From positions 1-16,596 of the forward strand of contig CAZAAW010000039.1 in the NCBI GenBank assembly GCA_964483325.1: a DNA stretch of 16,596 nucleotides, in the 5' to 3' direction. Below are positions 13,002-16,596 of this stretch, one piece after another. The position numbers and the translations under genes were made by a program. Under the pieces are notes generated by a model that saw nothing but the letters and a program-made list of their open reading frames with translations, did not search any database and was not told the DNA's origin. The DNA is from CAZAAW01 sp964483325. Lineage in GTDB: Bacteria; Pseudomonadota; Alphaproteobacteria; Rhizobiales; Kaistiaceae. How positions within the stretch are numbered: position 1 is the first letter of the stretch; each line of letters opens with the position of its first letter.

Positions 13002-16000
13002 ATGAACAAGAATCAGCTGGCAGGCCTGGGCGCGCTCGTGGCGCTTGTCGTCCTCATCGGCGGCCTCGTCTTTCTCGACTATCGCCAGCGCCAGCCGGAG
13101 CCCGTGCCGCCCGCGACGACCGAGATCGCCCCGCCGTCCGGCGACGAGGACGCCCTCGACGCCGCCGACCTGACGCCGGAAGAGGCGCGCGGCGGGGCGG
13201 AAGAGGCCGGCAAGGTGCAGGACCGCCTGCCGAGCGATCCGGAAGCGCGCAGCGGCGAAGGCCGCGCCTCGCTTGTCGACGAGCCGCCGGCCCCCGCCGC
13301 GCCGGATGCGGCGGCGCCGGACGATCCCGCCGACGCGCCGGCCGCTGCGCCAGAGCGCGAAGAGGCGCCGGCCTTGGGGCGCGAGGACCGCAGCGACGCC
13401 GCTTCGCCGGACGTCTCGGCGCCGGGCGAGTCCGGGCAGGCCGACAGCGCGCCGCGCCTTGAAGACAACGCCGCTGCGCCGCGGCAAGGAGAGGGAGCCG
13501 CGCCCGCTCCCGAATCGCAGGAGGCCGCCGCCCCTACGCCACCGTCAGAGGAAGCAGCGCCGGCCGCGCCTGAGTCACAGGCGGCCGCAGCACCGCCGCC
13601 GTCCGACGACGCCGGGCCCGAGATGGCGCAGGAGGAGGCGGCGGAGCGCGCGGACCGCGCTTTCGTCGCGCCGGGCGGGCAGGCCGATGCCGCCGGCGCG
13701 CCGGCGCAGGATCAGCCAGCGCAGGAGCAGGCTGCCCAGGAGCAGCCGGTGCAAGAGCAGGCCGCCGCCCCGCCCGCCGGCGACCGGCCGGCCGCCGACG
13801 CGGGCAGGGAAGGCAACAGCGCCGTCGCGCGGGACGAGCCGGCGGAGCCCGAGAGTTCCGCCGGGCAGCAGGCGGCCTTGCCGCCGCCTGCCCAATCGCC
13901 GGCCGCGCCCGCCCCGGATGAGCCGGCCATCGCGGCCGCGCCCACACCGCCGGCGGCGGAGCCCGACACGTCCGAGGACGAGCGGCAGGCCGCCGTGCCG
14001 TCGCCTGCCGCACCGTCCGCCCTCGATGAACTGGCGGCCGAGGCCGAGCCCGAACCTGCACCGCAGGCGGAGCAGGCGCCGGACGACAATCCCGTCGCGG
14101 CCGACGAAACGCAGGTCGCCCGCGGCGCACCGGACGAGCCGGCCGCGCAGGATCAGCCGCCGGCCGCACAGGACCAGCCGCCGGCCGAACAAGACCAGCC
14201 ACAGGCTTCGCCGCTGCCGACCATCGTGCCGACCTTCGACATCGTCCGCGTCGAGCCGACCGGCGACAGCGTCATCGCCGGCACGGCCGACGCCGGCTCG
14301 ACGGTGGAGCTTCTCGACGGCGACGAGGTCGTCGGCCGCGCCGAAGCCAATGAGCGCGGCGAGTGGGTCGTCGTCCTCGACCGGCCGCTGGCGCCTGGCG
14401 CCCACGACCTGGCGATCCGCACCACGACGCCCGACGGCGGCGCGCAGCTCCTGTCCGACCAGCGCGTGGCCGTCAACGTGCCGGAGGACGGCGGCAACGA
14501 CCTGCTCGTCGTGCTGAACGATCCCGACCGGCCGAGCGAAATCCTCCAGCGCCCGGAAGCGCCACGCGCCGAGCCGGCGCCCGAGGAACCGGCGATCGCA
14601 GCGGCGCCGCCGGCCCAGGAGCCTCCTGCCGGCGAGCCGTCGCCCGAGCCGCAGGTGGCGGAAGCGCCGCCGGCCCCGACACCAGACGAGGACGCCGCAC
14701 AACAGCAGCAGGCCGCCGCCGAGCCGCAGGACAATGCTCCCTCGGCCCCCTCGGCCGCCCCGGCGGACGAACGCCAGGCCGTCGCCTCGCGCGAATTCCG
14801 CCCCGCCAAACCCTCCGCGAACGCCGAACCGGAAAGCGAGCCGCCGGCCCCCGCCGAGCCGCAGGTCGCGGCCCGTCCGGAGGCTTCACCGTCACCGGAG
14901 GAGGCACCTGCCGAACCCGAGCAGGCTCCCGCCGTAGCCGAAAGCGAGCCCTCGGCGCCCGCGGCCGAGCCGCAGGTTGCCGCGCGTCCGGAGGCTTCAC
15001 CCTCGGTGGAAGAGACGCCTGCCGAGCCGGAGAATGGACCCGCCGTAGCCGAAGGTGAGCCGTCGGTGCCCGCCGAGGAGCCGCAGGTGGCGGCGCGCCC
15101 GGATGCTCCTTCCCCGCTGGAAGAAGCGCCCGCCGAGGTCGAAAGCGAGCCGTCGGCTCCGGCTGCCGAGCCGCAGGTCGCGGCCCGCCCGGAGGCTTCG
15201 TCCACACCGGAGGAGATGCCTTCTCAACAGGAGAATGAACCTGCGGGTGCCGAAAGCGAGCCGTCGGCGCCGGCTGACGAGCCGCAGGTCGCGGCGCGTC
15301 CGGAGGCTTCGCCCTCGCCGGAAGAAACACCCGCCGTAGCCGAGAGCGAGCCTTCGGCGCCGGCTGACGAGCCACAGGTCGCCTCGCGTCCGGAGGCCTC
15401 CCCGTCACCGGAAGAGACACCCGCGATAGCCGAGAGCGAGCCGCCGGCCCCGGCCGAGCCGCAGGTTGCCGCGCGCCCGGAGGCTTCGCCGCCGGAAGAG
15501 GCGCCCACCGTCGCCGAGAGCGAGCCATCGGCCCCCGTCGCCGAGCCGCAGGTTGCCGCCCGTTCGGAGCCCGACGCAGCCCCGCCGGCCGACAATCCGG
15601 CGGCGGATGAGACGCAGCGGGAGGAGGATGCCGAGCCGCCGCCGGAAGCGGCAACGCCCGAGGAATCCGCCAATGGCGAATCGGCTGTGGCAGCGCTCCC
15701 GGAGGAGCCGGCGGCGCCGCCGGCAGAGCCACCCAGGCCGGCGCCCGAGCCCTTCGTCAGCGTCGAGGCTGTCGAGCTCGAGGGCGACCGCCTGTTCGTG
15801 GCCGGCGCCGCGGCGACGCCGGAGGCGGTGCGCGTCTATATCGACGACGCGCTGGTCGGCGAGACGCTGCCCAATGACGGCGGCCGCTGGCTGCTGGAGA
15901 CCCGGTCCGACGTGCCGATCGGCGCCCATGATGTCCGCGTCGACCAGGTGCGCAGCAATGGCAGCGTGCTGGCGCGGGCGCAGGTGCCGTTCCAGCGCGA

Positions 16001-16295
16001 CATGGACATGGCGGCGCTGCGGCCGACCGCCAATGCCAATGCAGCGCCGGGCGCCGTCGCCGAGGGCGTCGTCGACGAGCCGCGCACGGTCATCATCCGC
16101 CGCGGCGACAACCTGTGGCGCCTGTCGCGCCGCGTCTATGGCCGCGGCATCCGCTACACCACCATCTACGACGCCAACCGCGACCAGATCCGCAATCCGC
16201 GCTGGATCTATCCCGGCCAGGTCTTCGTCATGCCCGCCGGCAACGCCGCCTGGCCCGACCCGACGCCAACGCCGGAAACCGACGCCAAGCAGTAG
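13002..16295 (+). CDS. Large membrane-anchored LysM protein with two Ig-like domains and an expanded Pro/Glu/Ala repeat
   Basis: The 1097-residue protein has a short cytoplasmic start and one helix (about residues 6-26, LAGLGALVALVVLIGGLVFL). A very long Ala/Pro/Glu/Gln-rich stretch runs to about 411. A first Ig-like domain (about 412-500) carries GTADAGSTVELLDGDEVVG. A 28-37-residue repeat in eight copies spans about 611-856. A second Ig-like domain (about 918-1000) carries YIDDALVGETLPNDGGRW. A C-terminal LysM domain (1028-1080, IIRRGDNLWRLSRRVYGRG to IYPGQVFVMP) should bind peptidoglycan. The layout suggests an inner-membrane protein reaching through the periplasm to the wall; the linker is probably disordered. 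Related rhizobial proteins, as I recall them, are much shorter. The start at 13002 is chosen over GTG 12930 because the helix follows at once; its ribosome site is weak. Confidence 0.85.
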   Translation: MNKNQLAGLGALVALVVLIGGLVFLDYRQRQPEPVPPATTEIAPPSGDEDALDAADLTPEEARGGAEEAGKVQDRLPSDPEARSGEGRASLVDEPPAPAAPDAAAPDDPADAPAAAPEREEAPALGREDRSDAASPDVSAPGESGQADSAPRLEDNAAAPRQGEGAAPAPESQEAAAPTPPSEEAAPAAPESQAAAAPPPSDDAGPEMAQEEAAERADRAFVAPGGQADAAGAPAQDQPAQEQAAQEQPVQEQAAAPPAGDRPAADAGREGNSAVARDEPAEPESSAGQQAALPPPAQSPAAPAPDEPAIAAAPTPPAAEPDTSEDERQAAVPSPAAPSALDELAAEAEPEPAPQAEQAPDDNPVAADETQVARGAPDEPAAQDQPPAAQDQPPAEQDQPQASPLPTIVPTFDIVRVEPTGDSVIAGTADAGSTVELLDGDEVVGRAEANERGEWVVVLDRPLAPGAHDLAIRTTTPDGGAQLLSDQRVAVNVPEDGGNDLLVVLNDPDRPSEILQRPEAPRAEPAPEEPAIAAAPPAQEPPAGEPSPEPQVAEAPPAPTPDEDAAQQQQAAAEPQDNAPSAPSAAPADERQAVASREFRPAKPSANAEPESEPPAPAEPQVAARPEASPSPEEAPAEPEQAPAVAESEPSAPAAEPQVAARPEASPSVEETPAEPENGPAVAEGEPSVPAEEPQVAARPDAPSPLEEAPAEVESEPSAPAAEPQVAARPEASSTPEEMPSQQENEPAGAESEPSAPADEPQVAARPEASPSPEETPAVAESEPSAPADEPQVASRPEASPSPEETPAIAESEPPAPAEPQVAARPEASPPEEAPTVAESEPSAPVAEPQVAARSEPDAAPPADNPAADETQREEDAEPPPEAATPEESANGESAVAALPEEPAAPPAEPPRPAPEPFVSVEAVELEGDRLFVAGAAATPEAVRVYIDDALVGETLPNDGGRWLLETRSDVPIGAHDVRVDQVRSNGSVLARAQVPFQRDMDMAALRPTANANAAPGAVAEGVVDEPRTVIIRRGDNLWRLSRRVYGRGIRYTTIYDANRDQIRNPRWIYPGQVFVMPAGNAAWPDPTPTPETDAKQ
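13704..13763 (+). repeat. Four 15-bp tandem units in the LysM gene
   Basis: Four in-frame units encode A-Q-D-Q-P, A-Q-E-Q-A, A-Q-E-Q-P and V-Q-E-Q-A. They lie in the first low-complexity linker. Confidence 0.7.
14145..14207 (+). repeat. Three 21-bp tandem units in the LysM gene
   Basis: Three in-frame units encode AQDQPPA, AQDQPPA and EQDQPQA, just before the first Ig-like domain. The first two differ at only two bases, which suggests recent duplication. Confidence 0.7.
14832..15570 (+). repeat. Eight-copy imperfect repeat (84-111 bp units) in the LysM gene
   Basis: Each unit reads ESEPSAPAxEPQVAARPEAS followed by a variable PSPEExPA tail; units are 28, 30 or about 37 residues long. The longer ones (units 1, 2 and 4) carry a seven-residue insert such as EPEQAPA, EPENGPA or QQENEPA. 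The core EPQVAxRxE is kept in all eight. Unit lengths are multiples of three, so copy number can change without breaking the frame. Confidence 0.85.
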
Positions 16296-16350
16296 GGCAG
16301 GGGACGGGCGCGCCGCCGGGCGGCTCGCACCCCCTCTCCACCCCACAGGC

Positions 16351-16477
16351 GTCATGGCCGGACTTGATCCGGCCATCCACGCGAACACTGCGGGTGCGGA
16401 AAGACATGCCGCCGGCGAGGCTCCATTCTGCGCCGCCGGTGTTCGCGTGGATGCCCGGGTCTTCGCCCGCGCATGAC
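16351..16477. repeat. Palindromic MAGLDPAIH-type dispersed repeat, copy 2
   Basis: The left arm (16351-16389) is nearly identical to that of copy 1; the right arm (16438-16477) differs at the loop (cttcgcccgc in place of caagcccggg). The part between the arms is largely different from copy 1. It begins 55 bp after the LysM stop codon. No gene is seen between 16296 and the window end. Confidence 0.85.
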
Positions 16478-16519
16478 GCAGCTGGCTGGACGTGATGCGC
16501 CCACCGGCGCCGCCTCTTG

Positions 16520-16596
16520 CCTCTCCCATAGGGAGAGGTCGGGGAGCCTTGCCTCGCGCAGCGAGGCTTAGGCGGACGGGTGAGGGGTTCGGCCGC
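16520..16596. repeat. 171-bp structured dispersed repeat, copy C, cut by the window edge
   Basis: The hairpin cctctcccatagggagagg (16520-16538), the gcctcgc-gca-gcgaggc stem and the gcggacgggtgaggggttcg block match copy A almost base for base up to the end of the window. Confidence 0.8.

Noticed and set aside
14832..15570. Possible CRISPR array
   Set aside because: The repeats vary in length, are in frame and encode a continuous Pro/Glu/Ala linker; there are no unique spacers between constant repeats and no cas genes.

Overview
The window looks like chromosomal DNA from a GC-rich alphaproteobacterium, most likely of the order Hyphomicrobiales (Rhizobiales). The grounds are the high GC content, the codon usage, the cysS / VOC / cimA gene order, a GluRS-like and a CysRS-like enzyme with HxGN signatures, and dispersed palindromic repeats whose spurious translations (MAGLDPAIH..., DARVKPGHD...) are familiar from that group. 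This is inference; no database search was possible.

Layout. Positions 1-485 hold the 5' part of an unrecognised prophage-like gene on the minus strand that runs off the left edge. Positions 486-1240 have no gene but contain a 249-bp MITE-like element with about 50-bp inverted ends and a 5-bp target duplication, flanked by two copies of a small hairpin repeat. Then come msrB (exported methionine-R-sulfoxide reductase), nadE (glutamine-dependent NAD synthetase, preceded by a strong stem-loop touching its ATG) and a small RecD/Dda-like helicase, all on the plus strand. A 171-bp dispersed repeat separates the helicase from a convergent L,D-transpeptidase lipoprotein gene. The transpeptidase is divergent from a glutamyl-tRNA synthetase gene, and an 8-bp dyad lies between the two. 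Positions 7168-7886 are a stack of three repeat families. They are followed by a small four-helix membrane-protein gene interrupted by one in-frame TGA.

The most coherent unit is 8493-12192. A short uORF rich in Cys and Ile codons (ending LCICGTIIIG) lies upstream of cysS, followed by a VOC/glyoxalase-fold protein and cimA (citramalate synthase, which starts threonine-independent isoleucine synthesis). The uORF and the GC hairpins behind it look like a ribosome-mediated attenuator that could sense charged Cys-tRNA, and possibly Ile/Thr-tRNA. A LOG-family nucleotide phosphoribohydrolase gene converges on cimA. Divergent from it is a very large membrane-anchored LysM protein (1097 aa) with two Ig-like domains and an expanded eight-copy Pro/Glu/Ala repeat. 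The right edge carries further copies of two of the dispersed repeats.

Most of the window is housekeeping. The parts most worth checking are the cysS leader, the TGA-interrupted membrane gene, the MITE, the LysM repeat expansion and the structured repeats at gene ends.
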